In this document: positions 10,763 through 20,224 of the stretch, piece after piece | Layout: every line of letters starts with the position of its first letter | How positions within the stretch are numbered: position 1 is the stretch's first letter | DNA from: Deltaproteobacteria bacterium | GTDB lineage: Bacteria > Desulfobacterota > Binatia > Binatales > Binataceae | NCBI GenBank assembly: GCA_021817345.1 | Contig: JAKAVC010000138.1 | Coordinates: 24,734-88,733 of the forward strand | Reading direction: 5' to 3' | DNA length: 64,000 bases | Made by a program: the position numbers and the translations under genes | Notes under the pieces: model-generated | What the model saw: only the letters and a program-made list of their open reading frames with translations | Told to the model about the DNA's origin: nothing | Database searches by the model: none

Positions 10763-12136
10763 ATGCTTGACCTGGCCGTAATCGGCGCGCGGGCGGTGAC
10801 GCCTTCCGGCACGAAGCCGGCCGATATCGGCGTCAGGGACGGCCTCATCGCAAGGGTAGCGGCGCCGGGCACGCTCGAAGACGCCGCGCGCACTATCGAC
10901 GCTCGCGGGACGTTTCTTCTGCCGGGCGCGCTCGATCCGCACACTCATCTTGACGCCGAGATGTTCGGTTCGCGCACGGCTGACGATTTCGAGTCGGGCA
11001 CCGTCGCGGCGGCGGCCGGCGGGGTCACAACCATCGTCGATTACGCGTTCCAGCCCGAAGGCGGCTCGCTCGCCGAGGCGGTTTCGCGATGGGACGAAAA
11101 GGCGCGCGGACGGGCGATAATCGACTACGCATTCCACGTCGCAATCCTCGATCCGAGCGCGCCGGCCGTGGCAGAGATCGGGCGGATGGTCGAGCGCGGC
11201 GTCACCAGCTTCAAGATCTTCATGATGCGCGGATTCGAGGAGCGGGCGCGCGATTTCCTTCGTGCGTTCGCGGCCGCGGCCGAAGCGGGCGGCCTGCTCA
11301 CGATCCATGCCGAAGACCAGCACCTTATCGGCTACTGCACGGAGAGGCTGCTCTCGTCGGGACGCAATGGAGTCGCGCACTTCGCCGCGAGCCGTCCGCC
11401 GCTTTCCGAAGCCGCCGCGGTTGCGCGCGCGCTCAAGATGACCGAGCTGACGGGAGCCGTGGCGTATTTCGTGCACCTGTCCAGCGCGGCGGCGCTCCAT
11501 GAAATCCGGCGCGCCCGCGCCGAAGGACGCAAGGTCCTCGCTGAAACGCGCCCCATCTATCTCTATCTCAGCGAAGAAAAATTCCTCGAACCCGGCGGCG
11601 AGCGCTACGTCGGATATCCTCCGCTTCGAAGCCGCGACGATATCGAAGCGCTGTGGGAAGCGATGGCCGACGGCACGGTCGACGTGGTCGCGACCGACCA
11701 TTGCAGTTGGACCAGCGAGCGGAAAACCGCCGACCGCTTCACGCGAATTCCGCCCGGAGTGTCGAACCTGGAAACTTTGGTTCCGATGCTCTACTCCGAG
11801 GGAGTCGCGAAAGGCCGGATAACGCTGGAGCGGATGGTGGAACTGGTCGCGTCTAACCCGGCGCGAATTTTTGGGCTTTATCCGCGCAAGGGTGCGATAA
11901 TCGAAGGCGCGGACGCCGACCTCGTGGTCTTCGATCCGCGTGCGAAGGTTGTGATTCGCGCCGCCGAAATGCATTCGCGCGCCGACTACGATCCATTCGA
12001 AGGTTCCGAGGTCACGGGATGGCCGAGGGTCACGATCTCGCGGGGCGAGATTATCGTGGCCGAGCGCGAATCCCGCGCGCGTCCGGGCCGCGGGAAATTC
12101 CTGGTGCGCGCGCCTTTTTCCGAAACCCGTTCTTGA
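10763..12136 (+). CDS. Dihydropyrimidinase/hydantoinase-like cyclic amidohydrolase
   Basis: LPGALDPHTHLDAEMFGSRTADDFESGTVAAAAGGVTTIVDYAFQ; VATDHCSWT; C-terminal KGAIIEGADADLVVFDP. Confidence 0.88.
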   Translation: MLDLAVIGARAVTPSGTKPADIGVRDGLIARVAAPGTLEDAARTIDARGTFLLPGALDPHTHLDAEMFGSRTADDFESGTVAAAAGGVTTIVDYAFQPEGGSLAEAVSRWDEKARGRAIIDYAFHVAILDPSAPAVAEIGRMVERGVTSFKIFMMRGFEERARDFLRAFAAAAEAGGLLTIHAEDQHLIGYCTERLLSSGRNGVAHFAASRPPLSEAAAVARALKMTELTGAVAYFVHLSSAAALHEIRRARAEGRKVLAETRPIYLYLSEEKFLEPGGERYVGYPPLRSRDDIEALWEAMADGTVDVVATDHCSWTSERKTADRFTRIPPGVSNLETLVPMLYSEGVAKGRITLERMVELVASNPARIFGLYPRKGAIIEGADADLVVFDPRAKVVIRAAEMHSRADYDPFEGSEVTGWPRVTISRGEIIVAERESRARPGRGKFLVRAPFSETRS

Positions 12137-12210
12137 ATCGCGCCACGTCCGGCGCATCGTCCGCGATTCGCGCGGTGCGAGGCCGGTTTCGCCGGAGGCT
12201 TGCGAAAACG

Positions 12211-13119
12211 ATGGGACAAAAAACGGTTGTCATTGCGGGCGGCTCAGGATTTATCGGACGGGCGATAATTCGCCGGCTCGCCGCCGCGCAAGGATGGTCT
12301 ATCCGCGGATTAAGCCGCTTTCCCGAGCGAGCGCGAAAGCGCCTGTCCCTGCCGGGCGTTGAGTTCGCCCAAGCCGAAGTCACCGAACCATCATCGCTTG
12401 CGCCCGCCCTGAAAGACGCAAGCGCCGTCGTCAACGCGGTCCAGTTTGAAGGCTATCCGATTGAGGATCCGGCGCGCGGGCTTACCTTCGAGAGCGTCGA
12501 TTACCGCGGAACGCTCGCACTGCTCGAGGCCGCGAAAGCCGCTCGCGCCGAGCGCTTCATCTACATCAGCGGCGTCTCCGCGGACGAAACCTCGCCTCAT
12601 CCGGGCTTTCGCGCCAAGGGGATGGCGGAGCGCGCGATTCGCGAATCCGGACTGGATTACACGATTTTCCGGCCGTCGCTCGTCTATGGACCCGAAGACA
12701 AGGTGATAAACAATATCGCGAAGGCGCTTCGCTTTGTGCCGATATTCGCGGTCCCCGGCACGGGAAAACAGAAGCTTCAACCGGTCATGGTTGACGACCT
12801 TGCGGCGTGCGTCGAACTGGCGCTTGCGGGCAAGGGTCGCAACGGAACCTACGACGTCGGAGGGCCCGACGCGATGACCTTCGACGAACTGGTGGGCGTC
12901 GTGATGGAAGTGACGGGACGCCAGCGACCAATCGTTCACGTCCCGGAGGGACTGATGCGGCTTGCGGGCGCCGTGATGGAAAAGCTGCCGAAGCCGGTTC
13001 TCTCGCGCGACGCGGTAACGTTCGTCACCGCTGACAGCGTCTGCAATATCGAACCGCTGATGAAGGGATTCGGCATCCGGCTGACGCCGCTTCGCGAAGG
13101 TCTCGGCTACCTTGCCTGA
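12211..13119 (+). CDS. NAD(P)-binding SDR protein, NDUFA9-like
   Basis: VVIAGGSGFIGRAIIRRLA; FRPSLVYGPEDKVINN; start taken at internal MGQKTVVIAGGSG. Confidence 0.85.
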   Translation: MGQKTVVIAGGSGFIGRAIIRRLAAAQGWSIRGLSRFPERARKRLSLPGVEFAQAEVTEPSSLAPALKDASAVVNAVQFEGYPIEDPARGLTFESVDYRGTLALLEAAKAARAERFIYISGVSADETSPHPGFRAKGMAERAIRESGLDYTIFRPSLVYGPEDKVINNIAKALRFVPIFAVPGTGKQKLQPVMVDDLAACVELALAGKGRNGTYDVGGPDAMTFDELVGVVMEVTGRQRPIVHVPEGLMRLAGAVMEKLPKPVLSRDAVTFVTADSVCNIEPLMKGFGIRLTPLREGLGYLA

Positions 13120-13351
13120 GGGCTTGGGGATGTTTCGCTTCCGGCGGAAAAATTCCGCCAGAGTTCCCGACCGAACCGGGACTCCGGCTTCTTTCTATGT
13201 AATCCGAAGCGCAACGAGTCCTGGCTAAAGCGATCCACGTGACGGCCTCGCTCCTTAAATACCTGATCCGTGCCGGCGCCTGGTTGCCTGTCCGGTTCCG
13301 GTCTTGAGCGCAACGCTTGGAACGGATGCGTGGCGCCGGTAAACAGTTTGC

Positions 13352-13609
13352 ATGCGATTTCGCTATGCGGCCGCGCTTGTGCTCCTCGGATGGTACCTGC
13401 TTATCCCGCCTCAGGCGCGCGGTGGCGGATTCGACCGCGCAGCGCCGCTCAGCCAATGGTTTCTCTACGGCCGCTTTGACTCCCTGCGCGAATGCGAGCA
13501 CGCGAAAGCGCTAAACCAGGAAACCTTCAAGAACACGGACGATCCCTTGAGGAAAGCCTTCGAGCAGGCCCAGTGCGTCGCGACCGACGACCCGCGTCTG
13601 TCGGGTTGA
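13352..13609 (+). CDS. Small exported hypothetical protein
   Basis: 85 aa; MRFRYAAALVLLGWYLLIPPQARGG signal-like N-terminus; two Cys in the mature part. Confidence 0.55.
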   Translation: MRFRYAAALVLLGWYLLIPPQARGGGFDRAAPLSQWFLYGRFDSLRECEHAKALNQETFKNTDDPLRKAFEQAQCVATDDPRLSG

Positions 13610-13949
13610 GCGTTCCGTTGTTCCCGCGGTCGGGCTTCGTCCTCGGGCAGAGGAGTCGTCTCCCGGCCCGACGCGCTCACGGGGTTTTGTGCACCCAAGC
13701 GGCTTTGGTTGACGGTGTGGGGCCGCGGCAATCAGCAATTACGCTCAACCGGCGGCATTGTCGTTCACCGCTGCCTCGAACAAATTTGAACCGGCGATCG
13801 CCATAGCGGCCGCGACCTCTGGCCTCAGTAGCTGGCGAGAGCCTCGAGCAACCATATGCGTCGCGCCGGAGCGCGCTTCCATATCGTGAGAGGTGAGAGG
13901 TATCTTTTTTTGGAAAACCTAGGCCAGGTCAAAGGAGCGAACAACGTCC

Positions 13950-14657
13950 GTGGCGCGTGTTATCGTCCTCCAACATCATGGATGCGAGACTCTCGGTGCG
14001 ATTGGCGACGCGCTGCGGCGCGCGCAAATCGAGTGGAGTTACCTCTCGCTCGCCGACCCGGCGTCGCCGGCTCCAGAGGTTGGCGAAGCTGACGCGCTGA
14101 TCGTTCTCGGCGGTCCGTTCAGCGTCTATCTTCCCGAGTATCATTCCTTCGTACGGCGCGAGATGGAATTGATTCGAAGCATGTTGGAACTCGGCAGACC
14201 GATTCTTGGCATTTGCCTTGGAAGCCAGCTTCTGGCGGCGGTTCTTGGCGCGGCCGTTTACCGCGCAAGCGCCCCGGAGATAGGGTGGCTGCCGGTTGAG
14301 CTTGAACCGCAGGCGTGCGACGACCGACTCTTCCATGGTCTGCCTTCTTCCTTCATCACCTGCGTCTGGCACGGCGACCTTTTCGACTTGCCGCGCGGCG
14401 CCGTTTCGCTGGCCCGCACGCAGATGACGCGATGCCATGCGTTCCGTTATGGGACGAACGTCTACGGTTTGCTGTTCCATCTTGAAATGCAGCCGGCGAT
14501 GGTCGCGGCATGCGTCAACGCCTTCGAACCGCGCCTTCGCCAGGTCGGCATCGATCCAGCACGCTGCGTCGCGGAGGCGGACGCTCATCTCGCCAGGCTG
14601 GCGCCCGTGGCCGAGACCGTCTTCAGGCGCTGGGCCGAGCTGGTAGTCGGGCACTAG
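13950..14657 (+). CDS. Class I glutamine amidotransferase (GMP-synthase-like)
   Basis: GTG start; LIVLGGPFSVY, ILGICLGSQLLA nucleophile motif, LLFHLEMQP. Confidence 0.9.
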   Translation: MARVIVLQHHGCETLGAIGDALRRAQIEWSYLSLADPASPAPEVGEADALIVLGGPFSVYLPEYHSFVRREMELIRSMLELGRPILGICLGSQLLAAVLGAAVYRASAPEIGWLPVELEPQACDDRLFHGLPSSFITCVWHGDLFDLPRGAVSLARTQMTRCHAFRYGTNVYGLLFHLEMQPAMVAACVNAFEPRLRQVGIDPARCVAEADAHLARLAPVAETVFRRWAELVVGH

Positions 14658-14942
14658 AAGCAGTCTCATAAACACCGTCGAAGCAGGCTGAGGATACAAG
14701 GGAGGCTGGTGGTTAAACTGCGGATCACAGCGAACGTTCTCGATTCCGCGGCTGGGTGATGTGAGCGAGCGAATTATTCTTCAGAACATGCTTGATCGGA
14801 CCAGTCTGTTGCGGCCGCAAAGCGGTATCGGAATCTTTCAGGCGATGTATGCGCCGGGACTGGCGGTCTATAAAAGGGTAAGCATACCCCTGTCGGCATT
14901 TTAGCGGTGGCGGGCGCGCGTCGCGGCGGCCAGGTGACAATA

Positions 14943-16238
14943 TCATGCCGGCGCGCGCGAATCTTCGCGGGACCGGGCGGCGCGGCGGTGACCGGTCTCG
15001 GGCAGCAGGTACATCGCGATTATCGGGAGCGCCTGGAACGCGAGAAATCCGAGCATCACGGCCCTAAGTCCGACGCGCGACGCAATCGCGCCGCCCAGAA
15101 ACGGAGAGACGAACGCGGCGGCGTAGCCCACCGACCACACGAAGGCGAGCGCCGTGCCCATCTTCTCGGGGGTCATCCCCGGCAGTTCCATCACCAGCGT
15201 CGTGATCGGAGCAAGCGAGCCGGCCGCGCCGATTCCGACCATCACGAGCGCGACCTTGATCCATCCGTGGCTCGGAAGCAGGATCGCGCCGAGACTTCCG
15301 GCCAGTGTGAGTAGCGCTATCGGCCACGTGAAGGGTTTGCGCAGCCCGGTCAATCCGGTTGCGAATCCGCCACCCGCCGCGGCGAAGATTCCCGCAAGTG
15401 GCAGCACCGAGGTGATCGCCGATGCCTGCGTCAGGCCCATCGCGCGATACTCGCGAAAATACTGCGGCAGGAACGTGGCGTAGAGCTGGAACACCCACAT
15501 CCCGCCGAACAGTCCGATCGCGACCAGCACGATATTGCGCATCCGCATGACTTCACGCAGCACCGACTCGCGCACGGCGCCAAGCGGATTCATCGCGATC
15601 GACTCGCGCGCGCGACTGCGATGCTCGCGGCCGAAGAGGGTCCAGAGTATCGCCACGACCAGGCACAGGATTCCGTAATAGCGAAGCACCGCATCCCACG
15701 ACGACGCGCTTGCGAGATAAAGCCGCGCAGTGATCGCATAGACCGCGGTCAGGCTGACATACGAGCAGAGCGCGTTGAACATGTTGATGTACGGCCATTC
15801 GCGCTCGCCGAACCATTGCATCACGAGCGCCCCCGGCGGCGCGATCAGAAGCCCGAAGCCGATCCCCTCGCCGATGCGCCATCCGAGCAACTCTCCGAAG
15901 CTGCGGCTGTATCCGCTCATGAACTGAGCGCCCGCCATGATCCACAGCCCGAGCAGAAGCGAGCGCAGCGCGCCCATCCGCTCCATCACCACCGCCCCAA
16001 GCATCGAAAAGGCGGCGATACAGAGCGCGATTATCGAGACGATAAGGCCCGCCTGTCCGAGCGAGAGCCGAAGGCTCCGCATTATCGGGCCGAGGATCGG
16101 CGCGGGAGCGAGCCAGATGAGCGTCTGGCAGATGAGGGTCAGGAAAAGAAGGACTTCGATCGCCCATCGGTAGGATGAAAGCGGTTCTTGTGATTGAGGC
16201 ATCGGGGGAGCCACCTCTGGGGGCGAATATTTTTCCAT
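14943..16238 (-). CDS. MFS transporter
   Basis: 12 hydrophobic segments; start chosen at MEKYSPPEVAPPMPQSQEP. Confidence 0.85.
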   Translation of the reverse strand: MEKYSPPEVAPPMPQSQEPLSSYRWAIEVLLFLTLICQTLIWLAPAPILGPIMRSLRLSLGQAGLIVSIIALCIAAFSMLGAVVMERMGALRSLLLGLWIMAGAQFMSGYSRSFGELLGWRIGEGIGFGLLIAPPGALVMQWFGEREWPYINMFNALCSYVSLTAVYAITARLYLASASSWDAVLRYYGILCLVVAILWTLFGREHRSRARESIAMNPLGAVRESVLREVMRMRNIVLVAIGLFGGMWVFQLYATFLPQYFREYRAMGLTQASAITSVLPLAGIFAAAGGGFATGLTGLRKPFTWPIALLTLAGSLGAILLPSHGWIKVALVMVGIGAAGSLAPITTLVMELPGMTPEKMGTALAFVWSVGYAAAFVSPFLGGAIASRVGLRAVMLGFLAFQALPIIAMYLLPETGHRRAARSREDSRAPA

Positions 16239-16284
16239 AGCTAGCGCGCATCGTGGCGGCGCCGCCAGCCGGGCGTGCGATCCG

Positions 16285-17577
16285 CTATCTGAGCTTGACC
16301 TCGCCGCTTGCCCACGCGGCGTATCCCGCCATCCCAAGCAGGTAGACGGCCGCGATTGTGTAAAAGACGGCGGCGAACGAGCCGGTTGCCTTCAGGATGA
16401 AGCCCGCGGCCGCGACGCCGACGATGCCAGGGACGGCGGCGATCGTGTTCGACACGCCCATCAGCACGCCCGCGTATCGCGGCCCGACGTCGAGATGGTT
16501 TACGCCGTATGCGGCAAGGCCGACGCCGTTGAACGCGGCCGAAACCGTGACCAGCGCGATGGCGGTCCACGGCGTGGATACGGCGGGCAGCGCGAGCAGC
16601 GCAGCGGCGCCGCCAAGGAACGAGGCGGACTGAAGCGTCTTGCGCACGGTTCCAACGCGCACGCCGCGCCATCGCATCCAGTCGGCGAGCCATCCCGCGC
16701 CGTTGCTTGCGAAGAACGTCGCGACCCACGGAACGAGCGCATACGCGCCGATTCTCGCGAGCGGAACGCCGAAGGTGCGTTCGAGGTAGGTCGGGAGCCA
16801 TAGCAGCAGGATGTTGAAACCGAAGTTGCTGCAGAAATGGGCGAGCACGATCGCCCACACCGCTTTCTCGCGGAGCATCGCGGTCCACGGTATCGCGCCC
16901 GCAAGTGGCGCTTCGGGGCGGTCGGCAAGAATCGTTTCGAGTTCGCCGCGCGTGACGCGGCGCGATTGCTCCGGCGTATCGGTGACACAGAGCAGCCAAG
17001 CCGCGACCCAAACCACTCCGAGCGCGCCCGAAAGATAGAACAGCCACGGCCATCCAAGCGCGACAATTATCGGCGGGCTTGCGAGCAACGCGAGGACCGT
17101 TCCGAGGTACATCCCGCTGAAGTTGAGCGAAATTACCCGCGAACGCTCGCCCGCCCGCGTCCATCGCGCGGCGATACTATGGACTGCGGGAAAGTTGACG
17201 GCCTCGCCGAGCCCGAGCAGGACCCGCGCGGCGAGCAGAAGGACGAAGGCGGCGCTCGCGGCGGGCGTGAGCAGCGTCGCCAGCGACCAGATCGCAACGC
17301 CGCTCGCGAGCACCCGTCTGCCGCCGAATCGATCGGCGACCCATCCGCCGCCGAGCTGCGGCCAGATATAGCCCCAGAAAAACGCCGACAGGACGAGGCC
17401 CTGGGCCGCGGCGTCGTAGCCGCGGTCACGGGCAAGCGGGATTATCGCGACCGAGATGCTTACACGGTCGACGTAGCAAAGCACCGTGGCGAGCGAGAAC
17501 AGGCCCACCACCGTGTAGCGCCGGGGCCAAGGAGAGGATGCTGCGATGTCCGCACGGGCCGATACGGGCTTGGTCAT
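16285..17577 (-). CDS. MFS transporter (anion:cation symporter type)
   Basis: VLCYVDRVSISVAIIPLARDRGYDAAAQGLVLSAFFWGYIWPQLGGGWVADRFGGRRVL. Confidence 0.88.
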   Translation of the reverse strand: MTKPVSARADIAASSPWPRRYTVVGLFSLATVLCYVDRVSISVAIIPLARDRGYDAAAQGLVLSAFFWGYIWPQLGGGWVADRFGGRRVLASGVAIWSLATLLTPAASAAFVLLLAARVLLGLGEAVNFPAVHSIAARWTRAGERSRVISLNFSGMYLGTVLALLASPPIIVALGWPWLFYLSGALGVVWVAAWLLCVTDTPEQSRRVTRGELETILADRPEAPLAGAIPWTAMLREKAVWAIVLAHFCSNFGFNILLLWLPTYLERTFGVPLARIGAYALVPWVATFFASNGAGWLADWMRWRGVRVGTVRKTLQSASFLGGAAALLALPAVSTPWTAIALVTVSAAFNGVGLAAYGVNHLDVGPRYAGVLMGVSNTIAAVPGIVGVAAAGFILKATGSFAAVFYTIAAVYLLGMAGYAAWASGEVKLR

Positions 17578-17679
17578 GATCGGCGCGCGAGCTTAGCCGG
17601 GGCCGCAGCCAAGTGCCAGCCGACGGCCGCCAACGTCGGCCGGGGTCGGCTCCTGACCGGGCGGAACGGGGCTTTAAGC

Positions 17680-18108
17680 TTAGCGGCCGAGGGCCTGACG
17701 AATCGTGGTCAGGATGTAGACGAAGTCACGCTGCGAGCGGACTTCACCCATCAGGGCCACTCTCGACAGCATCTCCATCTCTTCATTGGTGATGTTGTGG
17801 ATGCGGCGCAACTGCTCATTGTGACGGAATTCCTCCCACGCCGAGCTGTCGGGCGCCTCCTCCTCGGTGTTGAGCAAGGCCTGGGCGCGTGGGTTGGCGA
17901 GGAAGAACAACTCGCGCCGATCCAGTCCCAGCACCTCGGCCAGCCGCGAGACGATTTTATCCGACGGGTGGCGCTTGCCGGACTCGAGATGTCCAACATA
18001 AGGGGTTGATGTTTTGATTCGCCGCGCGACATCCTCCTGCGTCAGGTCAAGCTGACGCCGACGCTCGCGAATCACCTGTCCGAAGCTGCGCTCCTTGGTT
18101 CGGGCCAT
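17680..18108 (-). CDS. XRE-family helix-turn-helix regulator
   Basis: FGQVIRERRRQLDLTQEDVARRIKTSTPYVGHLESGKRHPSDKIVSRLAEVLGLDRRELF. Confidence 0.93.
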   Translation of the reverse strand: MARTKERSFGQVIRERRRQLDLTQEDVARRIKTSTPYVGHLESGKRHPSDKIVSRLAEVLGLDRRELFFLANPRAQALLNTEEEAPDSSAWEEFRHNEQLRRIHNITNEEMEMLSRVALMGEVRSQRDFVYILTTIRQALGR

Positions 18109-18176
18109 GTCCTCTCTCTCCGCCGCCCGGGCCGTTCCGAGCGGAAAGATACCAACAAGCTGTCAGAATTAATACG

Positions 18177-18191
18177 CTTACAAACTGTAAG
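18177..18191. promoter_or_regulatory. Perfect inverted repeat CTTACA-AAC-TGTAAG upstream of the XRE regulator
   Basis: 6-3-6 palindrome about 70-85 bp upstream of the XRE start codon; candidate autoregulatory operator. Confidence 0.45.
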
Positions 18192-18351
18192 TAGCACGAT
18201 ATCGTCAAAGTGGCAACAGGAGGCTAGCAGGTTTTAATGAAGCTAAATGACCGCGTGTCGGCGGATTTACGATACGGATGCATCCAGGGCGCGGAGTTAG
18301 CCGGGCCGCCGCCACGAAGTCCGGCCGCCGCCGACCCGGCTGAACAGGCCT

Positions 18352-18705
18352 TCAATTGCCGTACGGATTGCGGCCGTGGTTCAGGTAAAGCGAAAATTCG
18401 GCGACTCCGGGCAGTGCGCGCGGGGGACTGCGGAACGGCGCGACCTCGCCGGCCTTCAGGTCGTTCAGCGAGATCGTGTCCTGCCCGAGCTTTTGCCCGT
18501 CCCTTGCGTAATAGTGGACCTCGAGGTCGATGCCGACCGGGCGCGAGCCGGTGTTCTTGACCTTGCCTACCACGAAGACTTTGCCGTTGTCGCGCTCGAG
18601 GCGGCTGGCCAGCACCTGGACCGGCTGCACGTCGAAGAGCGAGTGGAAAACCAGCGCCATGAACACCAGTGACGTGACGAGAATGAGCAGGCTTCCCTTC
18701 TTCAC
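18352..18705 (-). CDS. FxLYD-like domain membrane-anchored protein
   Basis: MKKGSLLILVTSLVFMALVFHSLFDVQPVQVLASRLERDNGKVFVVGKVKNTGSRPVGIDLEVHYYARDGQKLGQ. Confidence 0.65.
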   Translation of the reverse strand: MKKGSLLILVTSLVFMALVFHSLFDVQPVQVLASRLERDNGKVFVVGKVKNTGSRPVGIDLEVHYYARDGQKLGQDTISLNDLKAGEVAPFRSPPRALPGVAEFSLYLNHGRNPYGN

Positions 18706-18737
18706 GGTTCTTCAGGCCCGAACCTGGCGCGCGCCCA

Positions 18738-19904
18738 TCAATAGGAGCGCGGAAGCCCGAGCACGTGCTCGCTGATGGAATTAAGCACCATCTCCTGCGA
18801 AACCGGGGCAATCTTCAGAAGCCGGCATTCGCGAAAATAGCGTTCGACGTCGTAATCGCGGACGTACCCGTATCCGCCGAGGGTCTGGACCGCGCGGTCG
18901 CAGGCCTCGAAGGCCGCGTCGGCGGCGCGCAGCTTGGCGGTGTTCGCTTCGGGACCGCAGGGCTTTCGATGGTCGAAAAGCCACGCCGCCTTCATCATCA
19001 TGAGTTCCGCCGCTTCCAGCTTGGTGTACACGTCGGCAAGCGGATGGGCGATTGCCTGGTTCTGGCCGATCGGCCGTCCGAACACCACCCGTTCCTTCGC
19101 GTAGCGTACCGCCTTGGCGAGCGCGGCGCGCCCGATCCCGATCCCCTCGGCAGCGACCAGAATTCGTTCCGGGTTGAGCCCGTCGAGCAGCGAATGAAAT
19201 CCGCGGCCCTCGCCGCCGATCAGATCGGAGGCCGGGACCTTCAGGTTGTCGATGAAGAGCATGTTGGTATCGACAGCCGCGCGGCCGAGCTTGTGCAGTT
19301 CGCGCACTTCGACAGCCGAGGGATCGATGTCGGCGAAAAACAGCGTCATCCCGTCGGTCTTCTTCGCGACCTTCTCGAACGGCGTGGTGCGCGTCAGAAT
19401 GAGCATCTTCCTGGACTCGCGCGCCTTGGTGGTGAACACCTTGCGGCCGTTGAGAATGTAGTAATCGCCCTCGCGCCGGGCGAAGGTGCGGATATGAGTG
19501 ATGTCGTTGCCGGCGTCGGGCTCGGTGACCGCGAAGGATACGTGCATCTCGCCGCGCACAACCGGGGGCAAGAAGCGGCGCTTTTGCTCCTTGGTGCCGT
19601 GGAAAACGATCGGGCTCACACCGAAGATGGAGAGATGGATCGCACTTGCGGCGGACATCGCGCCGCCCGAAGCGGCCACTTCGCGCATCACAAGCGCGGC
19701 TTCGGTGATTCCGAGTCCGCTTCCGCCGTACGCCTCGGGGATCGCGACGCCCAGATACCCGGCCTTCGCGATCGCGTCATAGAAGTCGTTCGGGAACTCG
19801 CCCTTGCGGTCGCACTCGCGCCAGTATTCGTCGTCGAAGCGCGACGCAAGCGTCCGCACCTGGCGGACGATCTCTTCCTGGGCGGACGTGAGTTCGAAGT
19901 CCAT
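18738..19904 (-). CDS. Acyl-CoA dehydrogenase
   Basis: SFAVTEPDAGNDITHIRTFARREGDYYILNGRKVFTT; QTLGGYGYVRDYDVERYFRECRLLKI. Confidence 0.95.
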   Translation of the reverse strand: MDFELTSAQEEIVRQVRTLASRFDDEYWRECDRKGEFPNDFYDAIAKAGYLGVAIPEAYGGSGLGITEAALVMREVAASGGAMSAASAIHLSIFGVSPIVFHGTKEQKRRFLPPVVRGEMHVSFAVTEPDAGNDITHIRTFARREGDYYILNGRKVFTTKARESRKMLILTRTTPFEKVAKKTDGMTLFFADIDPSAVEVRELHKLGRAAVDTNMLFIDNLKVPASDLIGGEGRGFHSLLDGLNPERILVAAEGIGIGRAALAKAVRYAKERVVFGRPIGQNQAIAHPLADVYTKLEAAELMMMKAAWLFDHRKPCGPEANTAKLRAADAAFEACDRAVQTLGGYGYVRDYDVERYFRECRLLKIAPVSQEMVLNSISEHVLGLPRSY

Positions 19905-20224
19905 AAACCAATCCTCGTCGTGGCAAATCGCCGCCCGCGCCAGGCTCCGCCGTCACCGATTCAAGACTCCGCGAGCGCCCCGCGCGGATTCTGACGCGGC
20001 GCGCGGACGGGATTTTTTATCCGCTGATGCCGGCGCGCGCGGCAGATGCATTCTTTCCAGGCGTCATCACATACCAGTTCGCTAATTTCCTCAAGGCGGA
20101 GCGGCCATTTTGGCCGCGCACGGAAGAAATCGCCGCCGGGTATAAAACTTGAATTCCGAATCCCGCGTTTGCGGCTTCGCTCCCGCCTTGAGGCGAGCAA
20201 AGCGCCAATTTGGAGGAAGAAAGC

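Noticed and set aside
10661-12157. 498-aa minus-strand ORF antisense to the hydantoinase-like gene
   Set aside because: Arg/Gly/Asp-rich translation with no recognisable motif, and it overlaps a well-supported gene; typical shadow ORF in high-GC DNA.
13143-13159. Hairpin GGCGGAA-AAA-TTCCGCC as a terminator after the SDR gene
   Set aside because: Good stem but no downstream T-tract, so a terminator call is not supported.
14658-14942. Possible tRNA or small RNA in the intergenic stretch (gttctcgattcc; gggtaagcataccc)
   Set aside because: No proper T-loop consensus or cloverleaf; only a short 5-bp stem, insufficient support.
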